This document shows positions 1 to 39,740 of a stretch of 64,000 nucleotides of DNA, in pieces. The stretch comes from Thamnaconus septentrionalis. Lineage: Eukaryota > Chordata > Actinopteri > Tetraodontiformes > Monacanthidae. A program made the position numbers and the translations under genes. How positions within the stretch are numbered: the first letter of the stretch is position 1; the number at the start of each line of letters is the position of its first letter. The notes under the pieces were generated by a model that ran no database searches, had not been told where the DNA came from, and was given only the letters and a program-made list of their open reading frames with translations. The DNA is taken from positions 10,037,501 through 10,101,500 of the forward strand of contig CM020513.1 in assembly GCA_009823395.1 (NCBI GenBank). Reading direction: 5' to 3'.

Positions 1-1941
1 GTCCTCGAAATCGGAGGGTTCGCTCATGACCTCGCTGGCCGGTTTGCTCTCCGACTGGCTGCCTGCGGGCTCCATCAGGGGGTCTATCAAAAAGTCCTCT
101 GGAGGGTTCATGAGCACGTCGCTGGCTTGAGTGGAGGCTGGCAGCCCAGGGTCCAGCTCTGTCAGAGGAGGGTCGCTCTGGAGGGAAAAGCACAGTGTTT
201 GATTAGGGCCGTGGACAACAATCATTTCACTTTTTAGATCAGAACTTCCTCAACCTGATGGAAAAAAAACTCTTTCATCATTAGACATCTATGCATTATT
301 TAGTCAAAAAATATTTACAGGTCCAGCAGCTTTCTGATGTCCCACTTCATCTTGCATCTTTCTTTATCCAATTGTGATTTTAGGGTAAAAAACATGAAAC
401 CCTAAGCAGATCCTGTGTGGGCTGCAGTAAATTCATGAATACATAGATTCTTACTCACATCAAAAGAAAGCAACTTTTATTCTTTTCTGTGACTTTTCAA
501 ATTAAAAATATCAATATGTACTTTCCCTTTGAAGACTGTGTTTTGGAACATAGATCCTGAAAGATTAAACAAGAAAAGAAATTTTTACAATTCTTTTAAA
601 GCAAATGTTGCACGTCGTGGCCTTTACTGTTTGCTCTTGGCCTCACTTGAACCACAATGTTTAACTTGATTATGGTCCAAGCGTCCCATGACCATTTACC
701 ACATGTAGCTGTTTTGTGGATTGCAAAGACACAACAGCAGGTTTTGCACACAAATACCAATTAACATTTGAGGCAAGACACTCTCACATGCCGACACTGA
801 AGGCGTAGTAAAAAGTATGAGGTAACTCTGAATTCATGAGCAACCACTTCCTGGTTGGTTTCCCAGCATTACTGCAGCTCCAGGCTCTCTTACAAACACA
901 ACATTCAAAAGTGCTGAGACAACTTCCACCGGGGGAAAAAAATATTCGAAGACAGCAATTTTAACTTTCCTCTGAACTTTGACTAAAAGGGGGAGGCACA
1001 ACATCCGGGCTCTGCCCATGTGATCACGACTCACTCACATGACAGTGGTGCTGCCCGAGTCACCTCGTTCATTCCCATTCAGTGAAAATGTTGCGAATTG
1101 GAAAAGCAGTGATTCCAATGAATTTAGTCGAATAAAAACGATTTTATACAAAACAACCTGCACGTAACCTGACCTCTGCAGGTAGCCACGGTTTGTCTGC
1201 AGCGTGTTTTCGTCTCTTGCATGGCCTCAAGGTCTGAGCAACCCAAATTTCCGAGAGGCTTGTCAGATTTCAGCGCACGCTCAACCAGGAAGAGAGAAAA
1301 ACTCAGGAAATTTAAAGATGATCCCTCGGCTAGCAGACGACACGCAAACATCGACACACCGGATGAACATTGGTTATCTGGTTGCTATCTGGAAACCGAA
1401 TCGACCTGGTTTTTAAAACAAAAGCTTCACAGTTTTCTCGCAGTGCAGCTGCTCGGTGGGAGGAAAAAGAAAAAGCTCGAATCCACTGTTTATGGATGAC
1501 TGTCAAACATCAACACAAACTGCCCAAATGGAAGCAACGCACGAATTTGTTGCAATGACACAAGTTGTAGTAGATAAAGTGAGTTTGAAGCAACACGGCG
1601 TGACAGTTGCTACCGCCATAACTCTCTTTACCAGCAGTGCCTGCGTGTCTAAATAACAGATGGAGGCTGCTCGGCGACCTTATAAAACTTTTTCTTTGCC
1701 TGGAAGCGCAACATTAGCTCACACTGGAGGCTAGCTAACTCTCTCCCTCCCGCTCTCTGGCTGTCTGACACTTCACTTTTAGCCGCCCACGTCAAATACT
1801 CACCTCGCTCTGCGCCACCGCGCTCATGAAGAGGTCGTCCTCGTCGCTGTCGCGGCGTCCCACGTCTTCGGAGTCCAGCAGCACATCTTGGTCCTCGGAG
1901 TCGGGGAACGGAGGAGGGCTGCGCTCCGAGCTGGACGCCAT
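1..1941 (-). CDS. snx1: Sorting nexin 1, N-terminal part (exons 1-2, continues off left edge)
   Basis: Two coding exons are visible on the minus strand: exon 1 at 1804-1941 (46 codons, ATG at 1939-1941, donor GTGAGT) and exon 2 at 1-177 (59 codons to the window edge, acceptor CCTCCAG). The start MASSSERSPPPFPDSED resembles human SNX1, which begins with a similar SER-x-PPPFP stretch followed by an acidic DS-rich DLF segment. The visible part is the disordered acidic N-terminus that precedes the PX domain. The PX and BAR domains lie outside the window. SNX1 is a retromer-associated PX-BAR protein that tubulates endosomes and retrieves cargo to the Golgi. SNX22 and PPIB, its human neighbours, are both in this window, which supports SNX1 over SNX2. 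The intron between the exons is about 1.6 kb. Identity rests on a short low-complexity stretch plus synteny. Confidence 0.75.
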
Positions 1942-2236
1942 CTTTCAATCTCTTCTTTTCAACCGGAGCGGAGCGGAGCGGTGCGGTGCGGTGCGGTGGC
2001 GGGGAGGAGAGAGAGGAGAGGCTAGGCGAGCGACGTTGACGGCTCCCCCCCCTTCGAGCTCACGCACTCACGCACGCACGCACGCACGCAACGGACGGGA
2101 CGTGTCTCCTTTAAATGCTCAAGGGTTTGCGTTGCACAGCGACACTCGCAAGGCCTCTCCGGTAGAAGCGATGTGTTGGAAAGTCTCTGCTAAACTCAGT
2201 GGCTGTCAGGAGGGTGGGTGTGTGTGTGTGTTTGTG

Positions 2237-2814
2237 TTGGGTCGTTCGCGAACGAACCAAATGTAAGAGCCGGCTCTTTGAAGTGAATGAAGTGAGCCGG
2301 TTCCTGAATGGGAGCCATTTATTTGTAGGAACTGCAAACCATTTCAGTTTACTTTTTCGTTTTTTCCCCTTTATTTGCATAGTTTGAAAATCTGGGGCTG
2401 TTGCAATATTGAATTTTGCAGAGTTTTAAAATCTGGGACTGTTGCAATATTGAATTTTGATCATTTATGTCACAAAGTGTCAATCTTTTTCCTTATTGTG
2501 TATAAATAAAGACTACGTGCATTTCAAATCTCTTATCCTCTAAATTTGTTTGTTTTGCATTTTTTAAATTTTGTTGATGTGTTCTTTCACTTGTGGTGAG
2601 TGTGGAATACACGTTTAATATTGTTGATATCATGAACATTAGTCATTAATTTTTTAGCACACAGTCTGGCAACAAAATACTATAAGCGCCCCCCCCCAAA
2701 AAAAAAAAAAAAAAAAAAAAAGAAAGAAAGAAAAAAATCTAAGGAGTCGCTTGGGAGCCAAACGAACCGGTTCTTTTTAGTGAGCCGAGCCAAAAGAACC
2801 GGTTCCCATCATAG
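2237..2814. mobile_element. MITE-like element with GAACCGGTTC inverted motifs
   Basis: Both flanks carry related sequence in opposite orientation. The left flank (about 2246-2320) has GAGCCGGCTCTTT and GAGCCGGTTC motifs. The right flank (about 2745-2805) has the same family of motifs on the other strand, including two copies of GAACCGGTTC. Between them lie an AT-rich core, a poly-A/AAAG run (about 2697-2732) and two tandem copies of a roughly 43-bp unit (about 2386-2470). This layout is typical of non-autonomous DNA transposons in fish, probably hAT-related. Exact termini and a target-site duplication could not be fixed, so the boundaries are approximate. Confidence 0.5.
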
Positions 2815-2953
2815 TGTGAGTGTGTGAGAGGGAGAGACGTACACAAACCGCCGCTCAGCTTCCACTTCCTGGTCCCTTCCCTGTTGTCAGCAGCGGCTCA
2901 GCCTGACAGCCTCCACTGTTAGCATGCTAGCAGGCTGCGGCTGAACTGTTGAC

Positions 2954-3016
2954 ATGAACCCCAGCGGAGGTGCGGTGAAGGAGTTCAACTGCCTGTGGTC
3001 TACTTACCTACATTAG
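2954..3016 (+). other. Possible upstream ORF in the SV2-like 5' leader
   Basis: An ATG in good context (gacATGa) opens a 20-codon reading frame ending at TAG 3014-3016, 39 nt before the main start codon at 3056. If transcription starts upstream of 2954 this would be a translated uORF that could lower translation of the transporter. It is not in frame with the main ORF. The transcription start is unknown. Confidence 0.35.
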
Positions 3017-3055
3017 TCACGCCCGCCCCGAGTGTTTGCTTTGTTTTTTTGCGGG

Positions 3056-6000
3056 ATGTCTCGTCTGGTGCGCGGCGGAGACGCTGGAGCCCGAGAGCCG
3101 CTACTCACCGGTTGCCACCTGGAGGAGGAGGAGAGCTTGGAGGACGAAGGTGAGGCTACAGGTTGGCGTCGCTTGTCGGGTTGTTGTGCGCCTTGGCGTC
3201 GATTTTTTCGTTTGTTTGTTTTTTTGCAACATGTTAAGGTGTTTTCACTTAGATCAAACACAAGCGAGATGGTTGTCGTGTTAAGCAGCATCCACCTACA
3301 GTTAAGGTAATGTTTGCAGCTTAAGCTCTGTCTGTTCTTTATCAAACTTTGACCAGAATGTTCAAAACTAAAGTCCTGGCTGCTGCTGATTGAACAAATG
3401 TAATACAGTTTTTTTTTCTTCCTAGTATTAACAGTTACTGCTATTTAAAAGTAATTTAGAGTTATGTTATTCTTCAGGATATCATCATATTATTACTGTT
3501 GCAGAAAACGCAAGAACTCAGGGAAACTAAAACATCACGATTATTGATATATTTTCAGTTTCGGCAGGCTGGATTAAAAGCTTAATGGGCCTAATTTGCC
3601 CGACCCTGTTCTAGCCTATAAGCTTTTTGCAAGGATGCTCGGTACGTTTTCGCAATAGTTTGTCATGTGATATAAACACTATAAACCTCATTATCAATTG
3701 ACCTGTGTTTGCTTTGTAGGGGAAATCATTTTTGAGCGGAGGGCATCAACGAACATGAAACAAAGTCCTGATTTAGGCCCAGACAGAAGACTCACCTATG
3801 AGGAAGCCGTAGAAGAAACAGGTAGGTTTGATGTTGCCGGGGCTCATTCTGTTTCCCTGGAAAAATAAAAGCCCCAACAGACAATTCAAATGAAATGATA
3901 GCACATAAAGTTCAACCCTGGAAAATGTTGTTTTGTTCTCAGTCCGTTAAAATGTTCAAAACCCTTAAGAAGCAGTTGTCATGGTAGAGGCGCAGAACAC
4001 GAACAGACTTTATTTCAGGTCCTACAATTTAGATTGAAGAGCAAGTGAATGGGCGTTGAAGCTATGCAGTTTAAAACAAACAAAATACTGGGGCTGTTTG
4101 GTTAACTGATGACTTCTGCTTTTGCCTAAAGGTTTTGGCCTGTTCCACTGGCTGCTCCTGCTCGTGTGCGGCTGGGCCAATGCCAGCGATGCCGTGGAAA
4201 TTCTCTGCGTGTCATTTCTCCTGCCTACAGCGCGCTGCGATCTGCACCTCAGCTCTTCCGACATGGGACTGCTGACTGCCAGCATTTTCCTTGGTGAGTC
4301 AAAATTGTTGAAGCAAACAGTTGTTTTTCAGATTAGTGGCTTTTGTATTTATTTCTGTATACATTCTAAAAAAAAACAATTATAAAAAAAATGTGTTGTT
4401 TTCTGACTTAGACAGTAAATTTAATGTCTTTGTTTCTGGGTGACAGTTAAACGAACAAAAGTTGATGTCTTATCATGTAAATGATATGTGAGCTAAGCTC
4501 ATGTGTTTAAAAAAAAAAAAAAACATTTCAAAAATTGTCAGCACACTTTTTGGATGTGTCTGAGCCACTGTTGAACTCTTCTTGTCTTCTAGGCATGATG
4601 ATTGGTGGATACCTGTGGGGATACCTGGCTGACCAGAGGGGGCGCCGTAGGGTCCTGGTGGTCTCTCTGGCAATCAACGGGCTGTTTGGAGGTCTGGCCA
4701 GCTTGGCTCCGTGGTTCTGGCTCTTCCTGCTGCTGAGGTTCATCAGCGGCATTGGGTATGTGTGTGTGTAGCCACAGCCCAGAGTCCAAGATGGTCATGG
4801 TCTGTCAGGAGGTCATCGTATTTGTCATTGTAAAAGAACAGCAATCGGTGTGTGACTGATGAAGATTTCCTGTGTGGAACTGTTTGAACACTCGACTGCA
4901 GCACAGAGTTCGAGCACAAGAGATATCTGATATCTTAACAGCGACTGGCGGCTCACAGATTAAAACAGTTGTTGTCTCCCCCCCCCTGCAGGGTTGGCGG
5001 CTCTGTCCCCGTTATCTTCTCCTACTTCTCAGAATTCATGCCTCGCCTGAGGAGAGGCGCCATGATCAGCTGCCTGGCCACCTTCTGGATGGGAGGAAAC
5101 ATCGTAGCTGCCGGTGGGAACAGAAAGACACACATACTATATTGTGTTTTATCTAAACACTGACACCGTTGCGGCAGGTGCCGTGGAAACTGTTTTTGTT
5201 GTCATTATTATATGAAAGCTAACAGATGTGGCTACAAGATGAATTCCAGACTTCTTGTCTTTACATGTATCATGTATCATCAAGACAGTAATCCCCTGCA
5301 TCCATATAAAAGGTATTGCATGGTCTCTAATCCAAACTGTGTCTCTGTTGGCAGGTCTGGCCTGGTTGGTGATTCCAAAAACCTGGGCCCATTTCTCTCT
5401 GGGCTTTGTGGACTTCCAGAGTTGGAGGTTGTTTGTGGTCCTCTGCTCCATCCCGAGCCTCTCGTCGGCCCTCATCATTAAGCTGTTCATGCCCGAAAGC
5501 CCAAAGTTTCTCATGGAGGTACGAAAGAGGCTCACCTGCGAAGCTCCTCTTTTCTTCTGAGCTTGGCCTGAGATTTGTGCCATCTTTTCCGTCCACCAGG
5601 CCGGCCGTGAGAGAGAAGCACTCCATGTCTTTCACCTGATGTTTAAAGTCAACGTGTGGAGAAAAGGCAAAGATTTCCCAGTATGTTGAACGACACTGTT
5701 TTGCCATCATATTTTGCGTGATACATAGAAATAGATTATTTTTTAATGTCAAGTCCTGCTTCTTTTTGTGCTTCATCCGTGTACATATGTGTATAATACT
5801 CAATTTAACCCCTTATTCATTTATTTTTTTCAGGAGTTTGGTTTGCTTACAAGCTCAAAGAAAAGCAGAGAATCAGGGCAGGCGACAAGCTTCAGCTCAC
5901 GGGGAGAATATGTTGCTATTTTGAAAAAGGTACTTTCTTTCGAGTTAAAAATTCTTTTCCCAGATTGCGATGTGTCCTTTTCCAAACCTGCAGCGCATAA

Positions 6001-7840
6001 CAAGCATTTGGAATTCCTTTCCCAAATCAGATACACAGTAGTCATAGAGATTTTAAATCAGTCTTTTTGAATAATCATTTGGGAGGAGGTCTAGCATTTG
6101 TCAGGTAGAGTTTCTCTTCTTTTGCAGGCATTGTTACCCATCAAGAACATCTACAGCGGCTCACTCAGATCCAGGAGCGTCATCCTGATGATTGTCTTCT
6201 ACTGCACCTCCTTTGGGTGAGAAATCTGAAACCAGTGACACCTACACAGTGACCTTGTACTCCAAACTCTTGACTCCAATTGAAACGGCTGATTTGTGCA
6301 GGTACTACGGCCTGTGGATGTGGTTCCCGGAGCTCTTTAAGAGGATGGAAGAGGGCGGCTCCCCCTGCTCCAACAGGTCCCTCTCGTTTCAACTCACCCA
6401 CAACCAAAGCTGCTACCCGGTCAAGACTGCTGGTGTGTATCAGCAGATTGAGAAACGATGCAGAATTTTGTAAACTTCTTTAAGTTCTGCTTTTTCCTGA
6501 ACTCCAGTTCACTTGACAGCAACTCTTCTTGATATTTCTAAGAAACTCTTGGTTTTGGTTTCAGAAAGTCCCCCTCACTGAAAAACGTTTCCTGTCTGTG
6601 TGACAGAGTACAGAGTATGTTACACTAGACGGTCACTGATTATCCTCACGCCATGTGTTCTGCACCTGACAGTTTACATGGAGGGCTTCCTTATCGCCGT
6701 GTCAAACCTACCCGGAAACATCTTCACTATCCTTGTGATGGACAGCACAGGAGGAAAAGCTCTCCTCTGTAAGTGTGATGTCTTCTCTCAGTGGTCTCAA
6801 TAATTCCTTCTTCAGTATCTTCCAAAGCTCTAAAGATTTTTCTTTATCGAGGCATTACACTCCACGCATTTTATTATTTTTCTTCACGTAAAAAAGACGA
6901 AATTGTCAACTTTTTTCACAAAATTTTGACTCTGTTCACGAAATTTCAACTTAAAACTTGAAATAAAATCTTAAATAAAAATCCTCCTTCCTGTAATATT
7001 TTTTTCTCTTCTTGTGGCCCTAATCCTCTTTCGTACAAATGTAAAGAAATGATCAGGAGAAAAAAACTTCAGAAACATTGTAGGACAGCTGGATCTGAAG
7101 TCTGAAACCTTGCTTGTCCACCTTGCCAAGCTTTAACCGGAAGCATTTCAGGCGATCTTCATATTGTGCAACAACTTTGCATCCGTTTTGTCTGTGCTGA
7201 AAGCAGGAAGTGACCTCCACTATCTGCCCCACCTGACTCTTTGACATCCTGACCCTCTCACCTTTGGTTTTTATCTCCAGCCGGCAGCCTGGTGGTGTCC
7301 AGTCTCAGCGTCTTCCTCATCTACGTGGTCCAGACCAAAGTGCAGAGTCTGGTTCTTTCCTGTGTCTTCAGCTGTGTCAATGTGATCACCTGGAACTCTG
7401 TGGACGTGTTGGGGACAGAGCTCTACCCAACTCAGCTACGGTACGCTCACTTGGAACCGAGAAAGTGTAGTTGGAACGTTATCCAAATGTCCCATTTTCA
7501 GACATTTATATATTATTCTTCCTAGACCCCGGTGGGGCAGACTTTTATCATTATTGATTGAAAAAAACATATCTAGACAAAATACATTTTGGGGGAATGC
7601 TGGTTGCAGCAGATGAATTTTCCAGAATTTTAACGTTTCTCCTTCCTGCCCTCCAGCTCCTCTGCTCTGGGCTTCTTCACAGGAGTGGGCCGAGTGGCAG
7701 CCATCACGGGGAACATCGTCTTCGGCAAGCTGGTGGACACAAACTGCGCCGTGCCAATTCTGCTGGTGTCCTTTCTGCTCCTCAGCGCAGGACTCGTGGC
7801 TCTCCTGCTCCCACAAACCAAGCAGACGGAGCTCACCTGA
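3056..7840 (+). CDS. SV2-family MFS transporter with short luminal loop
   Basis: Thirteen exons give a 547-residue protein: 3056-3149, 3720-3821, 4132-4293, 4593-4755, 4992-5113, 5355-5518, 5600-5680, 5834-5929, 6128-6216, 6302-6432, 6673-6768, 7281-7440 and 7657-7840. All junctions are GT-AG and the frame closes exactly. Hydrophobic segments fit a 12-helix MFS fold. The MFS signature GYLADQRGRRR is at residues 129-139, and the sugar-porter-like PESPKFLME is at 261-269. The first helix carries the SV2-type WANASDAVE motif. True SV2A/B/C have a luminal domain of more than 100 residues with pentapeptide repeats between helices 7 and 8. Here the loop is only about 35 residues (about 367-402), with two cysteines (380, 395) and two N-glycosylation sequons (N382, N392). 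The gene is therefore an SV2-like paralogue or a diverged relative. Its substrate is unknown. The intron between exons 6 and 7 is 81 nt. Confidence 0.85.
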
Positions 7841-9102
7841 TGTCTGCCGCCAGCACCAACCCTCTGCGTCTGCGTGGAAGGAGCCTCCAGCTGCCTTCTG
7901 TGTCTCCTTCCTGAGGGGTTTCAAAACCCCGTGCCTCACTGCGGTGCCTTGTTTGAGCGAGAAACAAAAAGACAACTGAAGGTTTTTTTTGTACTTATTA
8001 CTTAGTCTGAAGTAGGAATAAGTTGGCGTTGTCTCAGCGTTTGAAACATTCCAAGGTAAGAGTCAGAAAACACCAAAGATGCTTTGAAAAAAAGTTGGAG
8101 ATGAAGATATTCGAGAGGCTGTCAGGGCCTCACTTGTGAAAATGTCATTATCATTTCACCTTGAAGCTAAAATGAGTTTTTTTGGAGTGTTTTTTCAGCA
8201 CATTATCCTGGAATTTGTTGAAAGAGAAAACAGAAATCCAGGGATTTCCAAGGCCACTGCTATTTTTTTTTTTTTTACATTTCTAAATTATTTTTTGCAA
8301 ATTCTGTCGCCCACTGTTGGATGACAGTAGAAAATGCCTTTCAAGAGAAGATTCAGGTGACCTCTATGCAACTTAATTTTTCACAGTGGGATTGTACCAC
8401 CCTGCTCCAACTAAATCATTGTCCTGATTGCGCAGAAAACCACAGTGAAGATCAGTCTGAAGAAGTTGAACTCAGTTTAAGTTTGAGAAAAGCATCACGT
8501 GTTCAAAATGCTTCTGGCACAAGATGTATTGACTTTAAACCTACCCAAACCAAACACTCTTATAAGTATCAAATCAGCTTGCAAAGCCTGTTTAATTTTT
8601 GTTCTCAATTAAAATCTATTTGAATTCTTAACAGTAAATGGCTTAAAAAATGCATGGTTATAACTCTGACCATCTCAAATGAAGACTTGCAGTACAGTTG
8701 ATTTTTTTTCTCAGTAAGTGGTGCTGTCAGTGTAAAATGTATACAAACTTATTTATAGTTTATAAATAAACCATATTGGATTGTATAATCAAATACAAGG
8801 CCATGCTGCTATTGGCCGCTGTAGATGAATGTTTTCTCCCAATGCTGAAAGTTGAGATTGAGATTGATGAGACATTCCACTATACAAGGAGGCGACCAAA
8901 AAATGCCTGACCAGTCATTTGTTTGCATATCTTTTGATATGCAACCAAAAACACTTTGATTTCTGAATGTTCTTCTGTTCTTCCAGCACCTTTACAGATA
9001 ATATTTTTTTGCCATTTTTGTTGCACCGTAAAGCACGACACATCAATACTTGTATTTTTTTTATTTGTACAATAAATAAACTTGTAATACTTTAGAATAA
9101 CA

Positions 9103-9106
<4 letters not shown>

Positions 9107-9161
<55 letters not shown>
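9107..9161. repeat. (CA)n microsatellite
   Basis: An uninterrupted AC dinucleotide run of about 27 units in the convergent 3' region. Confidence 0.95.
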
Positions 9162-9165
<4 letters not shown>

Positions 9166-9776
9166 GAGTAGCCATAGCTATTTGAAAGCTGTTGCAGAAT
9201 AAACAAACCGCCGGGTGTGAATTTTGTGTTGAGTTTCTGACTGATTCCGTAAAAGTTTCAGGAACTTTCTTTCTTTTTTTTTACAATAGAAGCAGAACTT
9301 CTTTTAGCTCTACGGTTACATTCCTCATAATTCGACCTCGACATTGATGTTTCAAGGATGAACAAAGCAACTGGTTCAAAACTGTTGAAATACATATAAC
9401 AGAAGCCTTGGGAATTAAAGGTCTCTTGTAAAAGAAAAGCCACGTGATCGCTTAAATAAAATTTAAATTCACTCGTTAAAAAAAAAAGAAAGGCATTAAG
9501 TGTTCTTCCAAGTAAATTCAATCAAGGTATAGCACCAAACGTAAACCTTTGACATTTGTACAAGCATTGTTTCAGTTTTTATCTTCTTTAAATAGACTAT
9601 CCCTATCACTGTATTTTATTCATCTGAAGGTATTTTAAGCAGCAGATAAAAATGGATATGTATTTAATAACTCCTCCAAGCCAAAGTCCAATCGTAAAAT
9701 ACTGTTAATAGTAATTTGCATTGCGTTCATTTAAACCAAAGCGAAATTATGTCATGTTTTAAATCATTGCTACGTC

Positions 9777-9810
<34 letters not shown>
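9777..9810. repeat. (CA)n microsatellite
   Basis: About 17 uninterrupted CA units, about 0.6 kb from the previous CA tract. Confidence 0.95.
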
Positions 9811-9811
<1 letters not shown>

Positions 9812-10763
9812 TCAAGCATATCCATATCCCACCTTACATAGTACTGTATTACATGTTGCAGTACGTACAATTACATTTATACATCATCAGATTTTCATCT
9901 TTTTTTGAAGGAACGTATGAACAAAGATAGCTTGGGGAAAAGTCACAGAGTTAAGATGAACCTCTTAATTTTTGGTGTTTGAGGAATCAGTTCGAAATAT
10001 TCTCTACCAAATTAATATATTCAAATTATGAGTTGAACTTGATGCTACATTTAGGGACTGTTGGTAGTAGTTCTACTGCACTGTACTGTATTTGCTGGGA
10101 CTATACATATTGTATAGTTATTATTGTTGATAACATTGTGTGACCCTAACCAAAAGACTGCTAAAACATACCGTTTATCCAAGCAAATGGTCGGAAATGC
10201 CGACATTTTGGAGAAAATGTTTGGGATAAATCTGGATTTAAAACAAATGCATTATCTACAACAATCATCACAGAATGATCCTGCTTCTCACAACAACCGG
10301 CTGTATTTTGGCCTCTTTTTTACCTTCTTCACAATTGATTAGCCATCGGCAGTATTATCTATTTGCCGCAAGAACAGCACAATGCAGCTCAGTAAACATC
10401 GAGTGAGCTTTTGCGAAGAACGTAAACACATTAATCATCCATTCTTTAATCGATTGAGGAATCGAGGGGAGGCTTATTAAAATGTCTATTTCTTTTTTTT
10501 AATTGGGCGGGGGGGATTAAGCAGGGTGGGCGTTTAAAAGGGCTTGACATCAGCCGTGTCTGATTGTCAAAAACATCATACCCATCTGTATATTTTTGAC
10601 AAGTGGAGGGGCTCTTAAAAGCAAACGAAAACACAGAACATTCACAAACTTCCTGGCTGCTTGCAGGAGAACTGAGGTGATGCTACAGGCGTGACGGGGC
10701 GTGGCTGTCGCGGAGGAGGAAGAAGAGAAGGAGGAGGAGGTGCTGGGGGGAGGCGAGCCGACG

Positions 10764-38918
<28,155 letters not shown>

Positions 38919-39120
38919 TTCTGCGTCGTCGGTCTCCCCCACTCACGCACGGCAGCGATGGAGACTCGGTGCGGGGAGCAGCGGGATGAAAACGGCTCTT
39001 AAAGGCGAACACACTCGGGCCTGATCTCCGGGATGCTGGCGCTGCTGGAAAACCGGAGGCGGGGGACAGGGATGACGCTCCGGTGACGTCATGGGCAGCA
39101 GGCGTCAAAACGCGGAAGTG
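38919..39120 (-). promoter_or_regulatory. ap3b2 main promoter / 5' leader
   Basis: The 200 bases upstream of the ap3b2 start codon are GC-rich with many CpGs and include CGGTGACGTCATGGGC near 39081-39096. This contains a perfect CRE-type palindrome TGACGTCA. A CRE fits a neuronal gene, but binding is inference. AT-rich sequence begins after about 39130. Confidence 0.5.
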
Positions 39121-39372
39121 GTCGGCATAATCGTCACCTGAAATGTTTCACTTTTTTTTAGTTTGCTTGTTGAAATTATTTGTACAACGGGGACTATAGA
39201 CAAAATGCTTTACCGGGTCACACTTGTAGTGAATCAAACCTGGACCCACGTGTTTTATTCAAACAAACAAATCACAAACGTGAACTAATTGTTCAGATAG
39301 GTCTCTCCGTGGGGGGGGGGATTGGGAGTCGGAAGAATTATGATGAAGGCTGCTGGTTTTCATTTCAAATTT

Positions 39373-39393
39373 TTATTAATATTATTATTATTA

Positions 39394-39434
<41 letters not shown>
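39373..39434. repeat. (ATT)n-(AGT)n trinucleotide repeat
   Basis: A short ATT run passes directly into about 16 units of AGT. Confidence 0.95.
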
Positions 39435-39463
39435 TTTTAGATCTGAGCTACATGTTTTGTGCA

Positions 39464-39740
39464 TGTGTGGGTTCTCTTCAGGTACTCCGGCTTCCTTCCA
39501 CAGTCCAAAAACATGCACGTGAGGCGAAGCTGGAACTCTAAATTTACCTTAGGTGAGAGTGAGAGTGCAAATGGTTGTTGGTCTCTCTTTGTGGCCTTGC
39601 ACTGGCAACTTGCAGAAGGCAGCGGGGATCTATAGGATGAATTTAAGATGATTGCAGGCCAGTACGGTGATGCAGTGGTTAGCTGCTTCTGTGTTGTTAG
39701 CATGGTAGCTAGGAGGGGCTCCCCTGTGACCTTGATTTCA
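39464..39740. repeat. Degenerate teleost interspersed repeat
   Basis: It shows the recognisable order GTGGGTTCTC, GGTACTCCGGCTTCCT, CCACAGTCCAAAAACATGCA, GGAACTCTAAATT and GAGTGAGAGTG, as in a very abundant fish repeat. It is diverged and lacks coding sequence. The family was not assigned. Confidence 0.7.

Larger units (their letters stand above)
1942..3055. promoter_or_regulatory. Divergent promoter region between snx1 and the SV2-like gene
   Basis: The two start codons face away from each other across 1.1 kb. The sequence beside snx1 (about 1942-2105) is GC- and CpG-rich with short CACG repeats. The sequence beside the SV2-like gene (about 2820-3055) is also GC-rich. The middle is AT-rich and consists largely of a MITE-like insertion. 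The arrangement suggests two separate core promoters pushed apart by the insertion. No TATA box was recognised. Transcription starts cannot be placed from the sequence alone. Confidence 0.5.
7841..10763. other. Convergent 3' region: SV2-like and ap3b2 3' UTRs
   Basis: This gene-free 2.9 kb lies between two converging genes. A plus-strand polyadenylation signal AATAAA occurs at 8765-8770, and another plus-strand cluster AATAAATAAA is near 9071. The SV2-like 3' UTR therefore probably ends near 8.8 or 9.1 kb. Candidate minus-strand signals (TTTATT on the plus strand) occur near 9060 and 9615 and could end ap3b2. Two (CA)n tracts are present. ORFs here are short and non-conserved in appearance. 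Confidence 0.5.

Noticed and set aside
1826..2266. Plus-strand ORF of 146 codons, Ser/Arg-rich
   Set aside because: Antisense of snx1 exon 1 and its CpG-rich leader; no domain and no conservation signal.
6600..6672. Alternative acceptor GTGACAG at 6607 for SV2-like exon 11
   Set aside because: It would introduce an early in-frame stop; the acceptor at 6671-6672 keeps the frame and alignment.
38919..38942. N-terminal extension of ap3b2 from a GTG codon (GETDDAE)
   Set aside because: GTG is not a normal eukaryotic start, and the ATG at 38918 agrees with AP3B2 proteins.
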